From NCBI RefSeq assembly GCF_001661595.2, contig NZ_LYPF02000002.1, forward strand, positions 124,001-188,000: a stretch of DNA of 64,000 bases. Reading direction: 5' to 3'. Positions within the stretch are counted from its first letter, which is position 1. Each line of letters begins with the position of its first letter. Of the stretch, positions 34,830 through 44,083 are shown in pieces. Origin of the DNA: Crocinitomix algicola (lineage in GTDB: Bacteria; Bacteroidota; Bacteroidia; Flavobacteriales_D; Crocinitomicaceae). The translations under genes and the position numbers were made by a program. Below the pieces are notes generated by a model that worked only from the letters and a program-made list of their open reading frames with translations, was not told where the DNA came from and searched no databases.

Positions 34830-36368
34830 ATGAAACCATCTACAGAGCTGCATAGTCTGATAAAATCACTAACCAAATCTGAGAAAAGATTTTTCAAATT
34901 GAACTCTTCTTTGCAATCAGGAGACAAGAATTATTTAAAGATTTTTGATTTTATTGAGAAACAGAAAAGATATAATGAGGACGAACTGAAAGAATATTTC
35001 AAAGGTGAAATTTTTATCAAACATCTGCCTTCAGAAAAGAATCATTTATATCGCCTAATATTAAAAAGTTTAAGGGCGTATTACTCTGATCAATCTGTAA
35101 GTGCGCAACTCAAACAGGAGATAAAAAATATTGATATCCTCAATAGAAAAGCACTTTATAAAGAATGTAATAAGTTTGTAAAACGAGCTAAGAAAATCGC
35201 TACCACCTATGAAAAATTCTATTATTGGTTTGAGTTGATTAATTGGGAAAGACGCTTACTTGAGGAAGCATACGAAGCAGGGATTTTCACCTATAACTTG
35301 GACGAACTAATTGAAGAAGAGCAAGGCGTTGTCGATAAGTTGAGAAATTTAGCAGAGTATCATGTTTTATATTCTCGAATTAACTATATTTTTAGAAGTG
35401 GTGGATTTACCAGAAACGAGCAAGAAAGAGAAATTGTAAATGAAATTGAGAATCATCACCTCATTAAAGGAAAAAATACGGCAATATCTACTCGGGCCAC
35501 TACTATTTGTTACTACATTAAAGGGGTTTGCAGTGCCAGTAAAAGGGATTATGAAAATGCCTTGATTTTTTTTAGAAAGTCAAAGTCCATTATGGACCGT
35601 AATTCAAAAATTAGAAACGATCTTCAACAACGATATATTGCTACTTTGAATTTTTTAATGCTGTGTTATATTGACACTTATGATTTTAAAAATGCAGAGT
35701 CAATTGTTGAGGAAATTAAGGCACTTAGAGGCAAAAAGGCTTTTGGAGCACTAGGTTTTAAAGTACGAATTTTTACCGCGACTTATATTGGCGAACTTCA
35801 ATTGAATAACCGTAAGGGGCAGTTTGCAAAATCAATACAGCTTATCCCAGAAATTCAGGAAGGTTTAGAGCTGTATGAGGATAAAATAAATAAAGAAAAA
35901 CAACTTCTATTCACTTATAATATGGCTTATGCTTATTTTGGTGTAGAAGAATACAGACAAGCATTAAAGTACATAAATGATGTGCTAAATGATAATGAAA
36001 AACAACTAAGACAGGATATTTATTCTTTTTCTCGAATTTTTAATTTAATTATTCATTTTGAACTCAACAATATTGATTTTTTAGAATATGATTTGAAATC
36101 GGCAGCTCGTTACTTGAATAAACATCCTAAAGATTATCAAATGGAAAAGCTATTCATTACGCACATTAAGCAATTGGCTCGTGTTGAAGGAGCAGAAGAG
36201 GAAAAATCCATTTTCATTAAATTTAATGAGGAGTTAAATGAATTGCTCAAAATTGAGAAAGAAAATGTAATACTTGAATATTTTGATATTCTAGCTTGGA
36301 CAAATTCTAAGATAAATGACATTAGTTTCGCTGAAGCTGTTCAGAACAGAATTCATGCGAAGTCTTAA
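34830..36368 (+). CDS. Helical TPR-like protein of unknown function
   Basis: 512 aa, almost fully helical, no signal peptide or membrane segment. The N-terminal ~100 residues (LIKSLTKSEKRFFKLNSS, then EDELKEYFKG and KNHLYRLILKSLRAYY) form a conserved module that I associate with a family common in Flavobacteriales, often in several copies. The remainder has TPR-like helical pairs, for example CSASKRDYENALIFFRKSK and LFTYNMAYAYFGVEEYRQALKYI. A scaffolding or regulatory role in the cytoplasm is the natural guess, but no partner is evident. Its stop codon shares a TTAA with the stop of ribBA on the other strand. Confidence 0.78.
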   Translation: MKPSTELHSLIKSLTKSEKRFFKLNSSLQSGDKNYLKIFDFIEKQKRYNEDELKEYFKGEIFIKHLPSEKNHLYRLILKSLRAYYSDQSVSAQLKQEIKNIDILNRKALYKECNKFVKRAKKIATTYEKFYYWFELINWERRLLEEAYEAGIFTYNLDELIEEEQGVVDKLRNLAEYHVLYSRINYIFRSGGFTRNEQEREIVNEIENHHLIKGKNTAISTRATTICYYIKGVCSASKRDYENALIFFRKSKSIMDRNSKIRNDLQQRYIATLNFLMLCYIDTYDFKNAESIVEEIKALRGKKAFGALGFKVRIFTATYIGELQLNNRKGQFAKSIQLIPEIQEGLELYEDKINKEKQLLFTYNMAYAYFGVEEYRQALKYINDVLNDNEKQLRQDIYSFSRIFNLIIHFELNNIDFLEYDLKSAARYLNKHPKDYQMEKLFITHIKQLARVEGAEEEKSIFIKFNEELNELLKIEKENVILEYFDILAWTNSKINDISFAEAVQNRIHAKS

Positions 36369-37483
36369 AATTCGCTTGTGAAAGGTACAATTGAATTAAC
36401 TTCTAGACCATAGGCATTAATGACAGAAGTATTCATTTGGCTTTGGTTGGTTATTAAATCCAAATGATTAATGTTGAGGTCTCTTAGAATTTGTGCACCA
36501 ATACCGTAATCTTTGTTGTCTGATTTTGGTCGTTTAAATCCGCCGTTATTATAGGCTTGTAATTTTTCAACTAATCCTATTTGTTTCTCTTCTTGTTGGA
36601 TGAAAACTAAAGCACCTTTTCCTCTTTCTTCAATCATTTTTAATGCTGCAGATATATGAGATTGTTTATCAGATCGAATGGCATCCAATAGGTTGTGAGT
36701 AAACGATGATGATTCCACACGAACAAGAACATTTTCTTCTTCAGACCACTCTCCTTTATAAATGGCTAAATGTTCGTCATCTGTTGTGGTTTGTTTGTAT
36801 CCAACCATTTTAAACGAACCCCAAACCGTGTTAAAATCAACTTCCACCTTACGTTCAATTAATGATTCGTGTTTAAGGCGATAGGCAATTAAATCTGCAA
36901 TTGAAATAATCTTTAAATCAAACTTTTCACTTACCTCCATTAATTGAGGTAAACGCGCCATCGTTCCGTCTTCATTTAAAATCTCAACTAAAATTCCAGC
37001 TGGTTTTAAACCTGCTAACCTGGCAATGTCAATTGCAGCCTCTGTATGACCAGCTCTTCTTAAAACACCTCCATTTTTTGCACGTAAAGGAAATATATGC
37101 CCTGGGCGACCGAGATCACTACCTTTAGTATCTTCTTTAGTTAAAAATTTAATGGTTTGCGAGCGATCGTAGGTCGAAATTCCGGTAGTGCAACCATGCC
37201 CAATTAAGTCTACTGAAACGGTAAACTGGGTGTTGTGTAAAACGGTATTGTCGTTCACCATCATGTTTAATTCTAATTCTTTACAGCGATCTTCCGTTAG
37301 AGGAGCACAAATTAAACCTCTTCCGTTGGTTGCCATAAAATTAATCATGTCTGGTGTGACCATTTCAGCGGCAGCGATAAAGTCACCTTCATTTTCACGA
37401 TCTTCATCATCGACAACAATGATGATTTTTCCAGCTTTCACATCCGCAATTGCGTCCTCAATTTTGTCCAGTTTAAAACTCAT
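36365..37483 (-). CDS. ribB: 3,4-dihydroxy-2-butanone-4-phosphate synthase with a degenerate GTP cyclohydrolase II domain
   Basis: Residues ~1-205 are an intact RibB domain: metal- and substrate-binding acids are in DDEDRENEGDF (residues 25-35), with HTEAAIDIARLAG later. It makes the four-carbon precursor of riboflavin from ribulose 5-phosphate. Residues ~210-372 are recognisable as GTP cyclohydrolase II (DEHLAIYKGEW, GKGALVFIQQEEKQIGL, DYGIGAQILRDL). However, the zinc-binding Cys cluster expected after VRVES is absent: the stretch reads SSFTHNLLDAIRSDK, with no Cys. GTP ring opening is therefore unlikely. A separate ribA should exist elsewhere in the genome. It lies 66 bp downstream of the glycosyltransferase pair. 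Confidence 0.92.
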   Translation of the reverse strand: MSFKLDKIEDAIADVKAGKIIIVVDDEDRENEGDFIAAAEMVTPDMINFMATNGRGLICAPLTEDRCKELELNMMVNDNTVLHNTQFTVSVDLIGHGCTTGISTYDRSQTIKFLTKEDTKGSDLGRPGHIFPLRAKNGGVLRRAGHTEAAIDIARLAGLKPAGILVEILNEDGTMARLPQLMEVSEKFDLKIISIADLIAYRLKHESLIERKVEVDFNTVWGSFKMVGYKQTTTDDEHLAIYKGEWSEEENVLVRVESSSFTHNLLDAIRSDKQSHISAALKMIEERGKGALVFIQQEEKQIGLVEKLQAYNNGGFKRPKSDNKDYGIGAQILRDLNINHLDLITNQSQMNTSVINAYGLEVNSIVPFTSEF

Positions 37484-37549
37484 ATTTTCAAATTTCGGTA
37501 CAAAGCTAACCTTAAAATTAATGAGAACAAAATTATACTTAAAGATTGC

Positions 37550-38722
37550 TTAAGAAGTCAATAGTTTTTCTAATTTTTCGACAGAATTTTTCCAGTTGTA
37601 GCGTTCTTCAACATAACGGAACCCGTTGTTGGCTATTTCTTGATAATGTGTTTTATTCTTCAGAAGGTTTAAGATTTCTTCCGAAAACTCCTTAGCCGTT
37701 TTGGCAATTATCACCTCTTTTTGAGGCTTTGCTTTTAACGCATTGTTGGCTAAAGATGTCGTAACAACCGGTAATCCCATTGCCATCGCTTCTAGTAGCT
37801 TGTTTTGCAGCCCTGTTCCTATGAATAATGGGGCGACAAAGAGCTTTCCTTTCGCATAGCTATCCCTAATGTCTTCAACCCAACCTGTTACTGTAACGTT
37901 TTTATTTTTGTTTAACTCCTGTATTTTGGGATGAGGATTTGCGCCTGAAAGTAATAATTTTATTTGCGGTTTTTCTCGAATTAATAGGGGCAGAATTTCA
38001 TTGACAATAAATAATGAACATTCAATATTCGGGGGGTAGTTCATATTGCCTGTGAATACAAGTTCGTGACTTTTCACTTGATTTTTTTTCAAACAACTGG
38101 TAAAGTCAGATGAAATTCCATTTTCAATAATGTTAATTTGATTTTTGGACGGGTGATTAATCAAGTTGCGATCTTGTTCAGAGATAATAGTGTGATGATT
38201 GAAATAATCGTAAATCCGATGTTCATATTCCGCTAAGCGCTTTCCTTCTTTTAAGAAGGCCACCTTTTTTATACCTCTTGCAATTTCCCCTCTGCGATAC
38301 ATTCCCTTGCTTAAGGCATCCATATAGTCCAGAGTTTTTGGAATTGTATGGATGTTTTTCACATATTCTGTTACGCGTATGAGCTGACAATATATATGAT
38401 CAGGTTTTGTGGATTTGATAATACCACGAATTTTTTTGTCAATTGCTCTTTGAAAAAAATAACCAACTTGGAACGGTTTATCGGTAAAAATTTGTTTAAC
38501 TGTATTCCAATAAATTAGGGGTTTACTCAATTCAAAAACATGCAATTCTGAACAAATTTTATTGACTTCGTTTTTCCATTCTTTTTTAATCTTTTTATCC
38601 GATATACAACATAGTATAATCTCATGGTTTTCGGACAACGTTTTAATTTGATGATATGCACGTAATTTATCACCTTTTTCTAAAGGGTACGGAAATCGAG
38701 AAAGTAAAACAAAAATTTTCAT
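37550..38722 (-). CDS. Glycosyltransferase, GT4/GT1 type
   Basis: About 390 aa. I start at the ATG at 38722 (MKIFVLLSRFPYPLEKGDKL), three codons inside the longest frame, whose first codon is TTG. The Rossmann N-domain opens with FPYPLEKGDKLRAYH, a pattern seen in Stp1/TIGR03087-like exopolysaccharide transferases. The C-domain has ELVFTGNMNYPPN, VTVTGWVEDIRDSYA and the nucleotide-sugar segment GTGLQNKLLEAMAMGLPVVTT. No membrane helix. It lies 13 bp after the related transferase gene. Likely transfers a sugar to a surface glycan or lipid carrier at the inner face of the membrane; donor unknown. Confidence 0.88.
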   Translation of the reverse strand: MKIFVLLSRFPYPLEKGDKLRAYHQIKTLSENHEIILCCISDKKIKKEWKNEVNKICSELHVFELSKPLIYWNTVKQIFTDKPFQVGYFFQRAIDKKIRGIIKSTKPDHIYCQLIRVTEYVKNIHTIPKTLDYMDALSKGMYRRGEIARGIKKVAFLKEGKRLAEYEHRIYDYFNHHTIISEQDRNLINHPSKNQINIIENGISSDFTSCLKKNQVKSHELVFTGNMNYPPNIECSLFIVNEILPLLIREKPQIKLLLSGANPHPKIQELNKNKNVTVTGWVEDIRDSYAKGKLFVAPLFIGTGLQNKLLEAMAMGLPVVTTSLANNALKAKPQKEVIIAKTAKEFSEEILNLLKNKTHYQEIANNGFRYVEERYNWKNSVEKLEKLLTS

Positions 38723-38735
38723 ATTAAACAAGCGC

Positions 38736-39926
38736 TCAAATCTCCTTGTAAAAATTTAGAAGGTTGTTAATAATTAGATTATTGTCATATTTTTTTTCAA
38801 TTAAATGACGAGCGTTTTTGCCGATACGTTTTATTTCTTGAGGATTTTCGATGAGCCTATTTATAGCGTGTATAATGGTACCCGATGTATTGGCAATTAT
38901 GATGTTTTCACCGTCCTGATAATCTATGCCTTCAGCACCAACACGCGTTGTGATTACGGTCTTGCCAAGTCCCATCGCTTCAATTATTTTTACACGCATA
39001 CCACTGCCTGATAATAAAGGCGCAATCATGACATCATATTTTGACATGAACTCAACAGCTGAATCAACTTCGCCATGAACAATTAAGCGATCTGTTGCTT
39101 CTTGATGAATGTAGCCTGGCATATGTCTTCCTGCTAAGTTTAAGTTGACTTTTTTCTTTTTTAATTTTGGCCAAATATCATCTAAAATCCAATTGACAGC
39201 TTCCTTATTTGGCTCCCAATCCATAGCGCCTATATGAAAAAGTTCCAACTCATTATTAGGCTCCAATTCAGGTAACGGGTAATTTTTTAGCGTAATACCA
39301 AATGGAATGGTTAATAATGGACAATCTTCTTTTAAACTTTTGTATTTTTTTGTGTCATCGAAACTGATAGCAGCAATTCCATCCAACTCTTTTATTACAT
39401 CGTACTCATATTTTTTTAGTTTCGACGCAAGGTGTTTTAAATAGAATTTCTTTGCCGTGTTTTCGGTTGAATTGGCTAAACGCTCCCAAATGAGATGCTC
39501 TAGATTATGACTTCTCAAAACTATTTTTGCACTGCTGTTTTTACGAATTGTATCGATGTAAGGCGTCATGAACAAGCTTTCGAGGTGTACAACGTCAAAA
39601 GCATCTTCGTTTAAAATTTCTTTTAAACGTTTATTAAAGTCTGGAGAGAAGAATCTACTGATATTGTATGAGTCCGATGTGACCAAAGCAGAAAAAGCGT
39701 CAATCACATTGATTCGTGTATCAACAAAAACACTTTCAATTTTTGTTTTTTTTGCAAATTCACTTTCTATTTTTTCTGGAATAAATGGATGTTTTTGAGT
39801 TGCAATGGTTAATATTTTCAAATCAATATTTTCATGCAACAGTCCATTCGCAATATTGTTTATTGCAATACAACCACCATCAATAAGTGGTTGAGGGGGC
39901 TTGTTACACAATTGCAAGACTTTCAT
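38736..39926 (-). CDS. Glycosyltransferase, GT4/GT1 type
   Basis: 396 aa. The N-domain begins VLQLCNKPPQPLIDGGCIAI, similar in plan to the next gene downstream, and contains VVHLESLFMTPYI and LRSHNLEHLIWERLA. The C-domain has ELFHIGAMDWEPNKEAVNWI, VHGEVDSAVEFMSKYDVMIAPL and GSGMRVKIIEAMGLGKTVITTRVGAEGI in part. Two tandem transferases of the same type without other polysaccharide genes suggest a short glycan modification step instead of a full capsule locus. The pair lies between lptF/G and ribB, which are neighbours in many Flavobacteriales, so it may be a lineage-specific insertion. Confidence 0.88.
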   Translation of the reverse strand: MKVLQLCNKPPQPLIDGGCIAINNIANGLLHENIDLKILTIATQKHPFIPEKIESEFAKKTKIESVFVDTRINVIDAFSALVTSDSYNISRFFSPDFNKRLKEILNEDAFDVVHLESLFMTPYIDTIRKNSSAKIVLRSHNLEHLIWERLANSTENTAKKFYLKHLASKLKKYEYDVIKELDGIAAISFDDTKKYKSLKEDCPLLTIPFGITLKNYPLPELEPNNELELFHIGAMDWEPNKEAVNWILDDIWPKLKKKKVNLNLAGRHMPGYIHQEATDRLIVHGEVDSAVEFMSKYDVMIAPLLSGSGMRVKIIEAMGLGKTVITTRVGAEGIDYQDGENIIIANTSGTIIHAINRLIENPQEIKRIGKNARHLIEKKYDNNLIINNLLNFYKEI

Positions 39927-40017
39927 GACTCTTTTCTCAGTGACTATTATTCTTGGTAAACAAGGTAGTTGTTTGGCGGAAAGTTAAGATTATTTTTGAC
40001 TAAAACACATAAAATCA

Positions 40018-41475
40018 TTATGCTTTTCTTAAAAGCTTGTTCAATAACTTTTTATAAGCGTCACGGTCAAAAATGGCAGAATCATTAGCCGCTTTATAGG
40101 TTAGGAATATACCTATCGGAGTAAGACATACAACACTTAACCACATGCCTTGCCAAACTTCAATGATTTGTGATTCAGCCATATTTTCACCAGAAATCAT
40201 TAAAATATAATACATTAAAAAAAACAAGGTGGCAAAAACTAATGGTGCTCCTAGGCCTCCTTTTTTTATAATTGCGCCTAAAGGTGCTCCAATAAAAAAG
40301 AGGATGAGTATTGAAAAAGATAAGGTGAATTTTTGATGCCACGAAGCAAGGTATTCATTAAAAGACAAGGTTCTAAACTCTTTTATGGTTTGTTGGCTGT
40401 GAACAAGGTCTTTGGTTGCTCTCATTTTTCCTTGGGCGGCTACGAGTGCTGCTTTATATTCCATTTCTTTTAAATCCTCTAAAGTGAGAAGTGTATCAAT
40501 AGGTTCTTGAGGTAGAATTCCTTTGTCTTTTGTTGTATCGGTAAGATTAAGTTTTTTATAGTCGGGGTTAATGACTAAAACTTGGCGTTTTATTGTTACT
40601 TGAAAACTATTTTTAAGCGAGTCGTTCACGGTTGCTAAGGAGTCAATAGCATCACCAAGTTGAACGAAATTCATCATTTCATAATCCCGCTTAAACAAGT
40701 CTTCACTTTCTTCTTTCATATCAAACCCACTTAAGTCGAATTTAATAATTGCTTCTTCAAAAAATGACTTTTGATAGGGTGCTCCTTTTTTATTTTTAAA
40801 GGATTGCTCCATTTGTTGGTAAATTGAACCATTAACGAGTTTTAATAATAGAAATGAACTCTTTTCTCCGTTTTCATCGGTAGATTTCAGCATCTCACCT
40901 CGTTCGGCAATTATCGTTTTACCTTTTCCTCTGGATTCATTCTGATAAATGAGCACGTTAAAAAGCTCTCCGGTATTATCATTTTTATCCTCAACCTTTA
41001 TACTGTAGCCTTCAAAATCATTATAAAAAACCCCTTCCTTTATACCAAAAGAAGGCTTCTTTTGTTGAATATTGTAAATGATCGTTCTACATTTCAAATT
41101 TGCGATCGGCATTATATAATTCGAAAAATAAAAGGCTGAAGCACTTAAAATCACAATAAAAATGAGCATTGGTCGCATAATTCGAAACAACGATAGACCG
41201 GAAGATTTGAGCGCCGTGAGTTCATTTTTTTCGGATAAATTTCCGAAAGTCATTATTGAGGAAAAAAGAACAGCTAGGGGTAGTGCGAGCGGGATAAGAA
41301 TTGCAGATACATAGAATAGTAATTCTAGTAAAACGCTAACTTCGAGTCCTTTCCCCATTAAATCGTCAACATATTTCCAAAAGAATTGCATGACCAAAAA
41401 GAACATGGCAATAAAAAAGGATACCAAAAATGGTCCTGTAAAAGATTTAATGATGAAAATGTTCAACTTCTTCAT
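40018..41475 (-). CDS. LptF/LptG family permease
   Basis: 485 aa inner-membrane protein of the LptB2FG lipopolysaccharide extractor. Three helices near the N-terminus (about 13-35, 52-80, 97-118) and three near the C-terminus (about 388-405, 415-432, 443-462) flank a periplasmic beta-jellyroll domain (about 125-370). The signatures FLVMQFFWKYVDDLMGKGL and SSIMTFGNLSEKNELTALKSSG (in part) are typical of YjgP/YjgQ. Bacteroidota often have fused or unusual LptF/G sets, so I do not choose between F and G. It is upstream of the glycosyltransferases by 91 bp on the same strand and may share their transcript. Confidence 0.93.
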   Translation of the reverse strand: MKKLNIFIIKSFTGPFLVSFFIAMFFLVMQFFWKYVDDLMGKGLEVSVLLELLFYVSAILIPLALPLAVLFSSIMTFGNLSEKNELTALKSSGLSLFRIMRPMLIFIVILSASAFYFSNYIMPIANLKCRTIIYNIQQKKPSFGIKEGVFYNDFEGYSIKVEDKNDNTGELFNVLIYQNESRGKGKTIIAERGEMLKSTDENGEKSSFLLLKLVNGSIYQQMEQSFKNKKGAPYQKSFFEEAIIKFDLSGFDMKEESEDLFKRDYEMMNFVQLGDAIDSLATVNDSLKNSFQVTIKRQVLVINPDYKKLNLTDTTKDKGILPQEPIDTLLTLEDLKEMEYKAALVAAQGKMRATKDLVHSQQTIKEFRTLSFNEYLASWHQKFTLSFSILILFFIGAPLGAIIKKGGLGAPLVFATLFFLMYYILMISGENMAESQIIEVWQGMWLSVVCLTPIGIFLTYKAANDSAIFDRDAYKKLLNKLLRKA

Positions 41476-41588
41476 CCACGAACTAAATTAGATTGTCAAT
41501 ATTCTTAGCATCTCTTTTCAAAACGCTTTTACCGTAATTTCATTATTGAATAACGGATGGGAGATTAAAATCGTATGAAAAAATGAAA

Positions 41589-41978
41589 TTAAGAACCAAT
41601 AACCTTTTTTAGATCATCTATTTGATTGGTCCAAAGTAGCTTTGCTTCATCCATTTCGTCTTCCTCGGCAAAATCAGTTACCATCAATGCAACATCGTTG
41701 GTTAATTCATCAACCTTTATTGCCAGTTCGAAATATGTTTTTTCTCCATCTTCAAAATCTTCTAACCACTGAAACTTAATGGCCTCACCTTTTCGTTTTG
41801 TAATTAATTTCGCCTCCTCCGAACTTCCGTCCCAGAAAAAAGTGAAAACATCATTTTTAATGTTTACATCATCCGCAAACCACTCACTTAAACCGCTTGG
41901 TGTACTGATCATATTGTACAATACTTTCGTTGAAGATTTTACCTCAATTTCCAATTGGTATTTTATTTTATCTGACAT
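41589..41978 (-). CDS. START-like (SRPBCC/AHSA1) domain protein
   Basis: 129 aa single-domain cytoplasmic protein. KYQLEIEVKSSTKVLYNMISTPSGLSEWFADDV (in part) and FTFFWDGSSEEAKLITKRKGE are typical of the AHSA1-like helix-grip fold, with a hydrophobic ligand cavity. The last ~25 residues form the long C-terminal helix that closes the pocket. Bacteroidota genomes commonly carry this single-copy START-like gene beside core genes. No ligand or catalytic residue can be assigned. It lies 113 bp upstream of the LptF/G gene. Confidence 0.88.
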   Translation of the reverse strand: MSDKIKYQLEIEVKSSTKVLYNMISTPSGLSEWFADDVNIKNDVFTFFWDGSSEEAKLITKRKGEAIKFQWLEDFEDGEKTYFELAIKVDELTNDVALMVTDFAEEDEMDEAKLLWTNQIDDLKKVIGS

Positions 41979-42101
41979 ACTTTTTCTCTACTTTACAAGG
42001 TCGCCAATATAGTAAAAAAAGCTGACTATTAATGCTAAAAGCTAATAATGTTAGCAGGTTTTGTTTTAAGTGTATCTTTTTGGTGATAAATGGTTCTCAG
42101 A

Positions 42102-44009
42102 CTAGTAGCGTCCACCAATTGTTCGTCCTTCTAATTCTAGTTGGTTCGAATTAGGGAGTTTGGCCGGTCGACTAGTTAATCCAATCGTATCGGTTAAGGC
42201 CTCCATGAATAGAATTAAGTCATCAATTTCTTTTTCAGATAAATGAAGTGAGTCTGGAGGCAAGGTTGCATTTTCAGGAGCAATTCCCCATCCATGACCT
42301 CCACCTACATTATAAAAATCTACAACTTCGCGAAGTGTTGGGAATACGCCATTATGCATGTATGGAGCGGTTAAAGCAATGTTTCTTAAAGTCACTGTTT
42401 TAAATCCAAATTTATGATGTTCAGCGTGTTCGGCCCTTCTTCCATTTCCATAACGTCCTTTGTCATCATCTAATTTTGCAATGGATTGTACATTGGTGTC
42501 AGGAATACCAAGAACTTCTGTTTCTGTATCTACAAATAAAGGAGGAACATTTCCGGCAAAAGTGGGGATAAAGTGACATGTCGCACATTTAGCCTTTCCA
42601 GCGAATAAATTAAAACCGTTTACCAACGCCTTATTTGAGGTTTCTTGATCAGCTTTAATAGCTTGGTCAAACTCACTATTGTACGACCGTAATGATTGAA
42701 GGTAGGCCCCAATGCTTGCAACAATTGTGTAACGATTGATTAATGGTTGTTCGTTTTTAATATTTTCTGGGTATGATGATTTAAACTTATCGATGTATGT
42801 GTCACAAGATTTTATTTTTTCCACGATTTCATCATAATTGGTATTAAATTCTTTTGGATTAAATAAAACGTGCTCAATCTGGTCTTCTGGTGCACCTGCG
42901 CGTACATCCCAAAAGAAACGTGTTGTGAATACTGAGTTAATCAATCCAGGAGAATTACGTTTTAGGTTCCCTTCTTCATTGAATGCTATGGATGTTTTTA
43001 ACCCATCTGAAAATGCCTTGTCAGGATGGTGGCAAGAAGCGCAAGCTCTTTGATTGTTTTTGGATAAAATAGGGTCAAAGAAAAGTAGCTTACCCAATTC
43101 CTTTCGCTCATCTTCAATTCCTGCAGCACTATACTTCGAGAAGTATTTATAGTTCAAAAAATCAGTGTCAAAAATTGAAGTTGTGGCATAATTGACACTG
43201 TATTCTCTTTTTCGACCTAAATCTCGGGTATGAATGTTCAGCTTGATTTGAACTTTTAATAAGAGTTCGTATAATGGATTTACAAATGTTCGAATGAATT
43301 CAAAACGGTTCAATGTATTAAAGTCTACACTTTTTAAGTAGGAGTTTCCTCTTACAAAAATTGAATCAATAATTAGTATTAAATCTGGGTCGAGATAGGT
43401 TTCATACGCTTCTATGGTTCGATGGAGACCTCTTAAAACAGCTTTGTTTTCATGAACAGTGTTTTCTGTTGAAGGTGTGTCAAACCCTGTGATTCCAAGA
43501 GCAGTTAAGCGAATTAATTCTTCGCGCATAGCTTCAAATACCATTCGTTCTGAAACCCTCATTTTTGGAATGCGGTCGCCATATATTTTAAGTTTTTTTT
43601 CTAGGTTGAATGCAAGATTTTTAAACTCTTCTAGATTTTCTTCCAAAAGAACTTCTTCCATAATTTGGAAACCTGATGGTTCCAATATTACTAAATCAGG
43701 TGCTTTACGTTCAATGGCTAATAACGGTGCACCATTTATATGATCTTTAACAAATTCTTGATCAAAATATTCAATAAAGAGTTCCAGTTCCTTATAAACA
43801 ATTCGCGTATTAAAAAATTGTTGTTTGATGTTTGGCCAGTTTATAGTTGGTTGGTTGATGATTTTATTCAATTCACTCGTTTCAATTAACAATGAATCGA
43901 ATGAAGATTGAAAATGTTTTTTAAGTTGCTGTGCAGGTTTCTCTGAGGCAACTACAGAACAGGATAGTACTAATGTAAGTATGAAAAAAGTGTTTTTAAG
44001 GAAATTCAT
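42102..44009 (-). CDS. MauG/di-haem cytochrome c peroxidase with imelysin-like N-terminal domain
   Basis: 635 aa. The signal region ends in VLSC (Cys17), compatible with a lipoprotein, although ordinary cleavage after VVAS is also possible. Residues ~25-260 are helical and resemble imelysin; the GxHxxE motif of that family appears as GFQIME (Gly113-Glu118), with Gln115 in place of His. Residues ~285-620 are a di-haem peroxidase: the first haem site CASCH is at 323-327 and the second CATCH near 475. The FGFKTVTLRNIALTAPYMHNG segment (in part) near 550 is typical. It reduces peroxide or oxidises a protein partner in the periplasm. CcsBA at the left end of the window would mature it. A terminator separates it from the PhoX gene upstream. 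Confidence 0.9.
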   Translation of the reverse strand: MNFLKNTFFILTLVLSCSVVASEKPAQQLKKHFQSSFDSLLIETSELNKIINQPTINWPNIKQQFFNTRIVYKELELFIEYFDQEFVKDHINGAPLLAIERKAPDLVILEPSGFQIMEEVLLEENLEEFKNLAFNLEKKLKIYGDRIPKMRVSERMVFEAMREELIRLTALGITGFDTPSTENTVHENKAVLRGLHRTIEAYETYLDPDLILIIDSIFVRGNSYLKSVDFNTLNRFEFIRTFVNPLYELLLKVQIKLNIHTRDLGRKREYSVNYATTSIFDTDFLNYKYFSKYSAAGIEDERKELGKLLFFDPILSKNNQRACASCHHPDKAFSDGLKTSIAFNEEGNLKRNSPGLINSVFTTRFFWDVRAGAPEDQIEHVLFNPKEFNTNYDEIVEKIKSCDTYIDKFKSSYPENIKNEQPLINRYTIVASIGAYLQSLRSYNSEFDQAIKADQETSNKALVNGFNLFAGKAKCATCHFIPTFAGNVPPLFVDTETEVLGIPDTNVQSIAKLDDDKGRYGNGRRAEHAEHHKFGFKTVTLRNIALTAPYMHNGVFPTLREVVDFYNVGGGHGWGIAPENATLPPDSLHLSEKEIDDLILFMEALTDTIGLTSRPAKLPNSNQLELEGRTIGGRY

Positions 44010-44034
44010 AAAGTATAATCTTATGTACTTAAAA

Positions 44035-44060
44035 ACCCATCCCGATATTTCGGGATGGGT
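44035..44060 (-). terminator. Intrinsic terminator of the PhoX gene
   Basis: Perfect 11-bp stem (44035-44045 with 44050-44060) with a TATT loop. On the minus strand it is followed by a T run, which fits termination of the gene at 44084-45898. Confidence 0.88.
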
Positions 44061-44083
44061 AAATAATTATTGATTTTGTCTAT

